Source: Lactobacillales bacterium
GTDB lineage: Bacteria > Bacillota > Bacilli > Lactobacillales > Streptococcaceae
NCBI GenBank assembly: GCA_031261175.1
Contig: JAISJW010000024.1
Coordinates: 1-64,000 of the forward strand
Length of the DNA: 64,000 nucleotides
Direction: 5' to 3'
Under the pieces are notes generated by a model that was not told the DNA's origin, ran no database searches, and worked only from the letters and a program-made list of their open reading frames with translations. Positions 63,368-64,000 of this stretch are shown here, piece by piece. The stretch's first letter is position 1, and each line of letters starts with the position of its first letter. A program made the position numbers and the translations under genes.

Positions 63368-64000
63368 ATGAAAAATTTCTTCGCCCGGATTAAGCGGGTT
63401 GATTCGCGGATTGACTATGGGATCGTGCTATCGGTGTTCTGTCTGAGCCTGATTGGGCTGGCGGCGCTGTACGTGGCGCTGAGCCATTCATCCGTTAAAA
63501 TAAATATTCCGGTCGCGATGACCAAACAATTAATGTGGTACGTAATCGGCGTCGCGGCATGTATCGTGCTGATGAATCTGAAACCAAAATGGCTTTGGAA
63601 GCTGACACCGTGGGCTTACGGCGCATCGCTGGCATTGATGGCGGCCCTGCTCGTCTTCTACGACAAGGACCTAGCAAAAGTAACCGGATCGAAAAACTGG
63701 TTCAGCTTCCACGGCTTCTCGTTCCAACCGTCGGAAATCATGAAAATCGCATTCATCCTGATGCTCGCAAAAATCATCGCCGAGCACAACAACATCTACA
63801 AGAAAAAATTCGCGGTCAACGACGTCATTCTAATCGGTAAAATGATCGCGGTCCTTGCACCCGTGGCAATTCTAATCGCCTTGCAGGACGACTTCGGAAC
63901 GATGCTCGTGTTCCTAGCGATTATGGCAGGAATGTTCCTCGTGAGCGGCATCAGCTGGAAAATCATTCTCCCTGTGTTAGTCTTGTTCGGCGGCCTCGCC
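63368..64000 (+). CDS. rodA: RodA/FtsW-type SEDS peptidoglycan polymerase, partial (3' end outside window)
   Basis: The first 211 residues of a polytopic membrane glycosyltransferase that polymerises lipid II. The N-terminal SRIDYGIVLSVFCLSLIGLAALY helix, GSKNWFSFHGFSFQPSEIMKIAFILMLA and the conserved DDFGTMLVF segment (with the catalytic-site Asp) match RodA better than FtsW. The ATG at 63368 follows GAGTGAGG; the ATG at 63363 runs into a stop after one codon. It continues beyond the window. Confidence 0.85.
   Translation, partial: MKNFFARIKRVDSRIDYGIVLSVFCLSLIGLAALYVALSHSSVKINIPVAMTKQLMWYVIGVAACIVLMNLKPKWLWKLTPWAYGASLALMAALLVFYDKDLAKVTGSKNWFSFHGFSFQPSEIMKIAFILMLAKIIAEHNNIYKKKFAVNDVILIGKMIAVLAPVAILIALQDDFGTMLVFLAIMAGMFLVSGISWKIILPVLVLFGGLA

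Noticed and set aside
1..64000. GGCAAGT as a Chi or KOPS site
   Set aside because: Forward and reverse copies are about equal in number on the given strand, so there is no strand bias as expected for Chi or KOPS.

Overview
The window is a chromosomal segment of a low-to-moderate G+C Gram-positive bacterium (Bacillota). Supporting this are an rsmB-pppL-prkC order with a PASTA-domain Ser/Thr kinase, ClpE with an N-terminal zinc finger and CIRCE operators, FabK as the enoyl-ACP reductase, a hisZ-type histidine operon, GGAGG-type ribosome binding sites, and TATAAT promoters that often carry an extended -10. Several gene orders look like Lactobacillales/Streptococcaceae. The MEP-pathway genes ispD and ispF are unusual there, so no genus is proposed. 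No tRNA, rRNA or CRISPR array was seen.

Layout. 1-9,250 holds housekeeping and hexuronate genes: rsmB, pppL, prkC, a small membrane protein, ilvA, uxuA, uxaC and a truncated HAD gene. 9,240-11,760 holds a possible small RNA and clpE under two CIRCE operators. 11,760-42,500 is an accessory island of five tandem operons. Each has three genes, here called A (about 236-295 aa, TadE-like), B (about 870-925 aa, TadG/DUF5702-like) and C (about 424-522 aa, TadE-like). Two of the five operons begin with a membrane-anchored WG-repeat protein, and each of those two is followed by a reversed AbiEi/DUF559-like gene. 42,550-49,930 holds ispD, ispF, a 94-aa unknown, an L,D-transpeptidase, a DacA-type carboxypeptidase, serS, an anchored type 1 solute-binding-like protein, rlmH and a GNAT acetyltransferase. 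49,925-55,150 holds hisC (reverse) and hisZ-hisG-hisD-hisB-hisH. 55,349-60,494 is a fatty-acid operon, fabK-fabD-folE-fabG-fabF-accB, with a large structured element between fabK and fabD. 60,747-62,988 is an apparently acquired restriction-modification pair. The window ends inside a rodA/ftsW-type gene.

The most interesting system is the island of five A-B-C cassettes. All 15 proteins have a short basic leader, a Gly-(Phe/Val) junction and one N-terminal hydrophobic helix. A and C also have Glu at +5, as in type IV pilin and Tad pseudopilin precursors. No motor ATPase, platform protein, secretin-like protein or prepilin peptidase lies in the window, so if these proteins are assembled the machinery must be elsewhere. 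All five operons share an unusual promoter (TGNGATAAT -10) and a hairpin about 100-150 bp upstream.

Other patterns cross gene boundaries. There are eight related ~65-75 bp palindromes whose arms change in a compensated way. GGCAAGT/ACTTGCC occurs in both orientations at about ten times the chance level. Several genes have the -10 box 6-7 nt before the ATG and so are predicted to be leaderless. All functions are inferred from reading the sequence; no database search was run.
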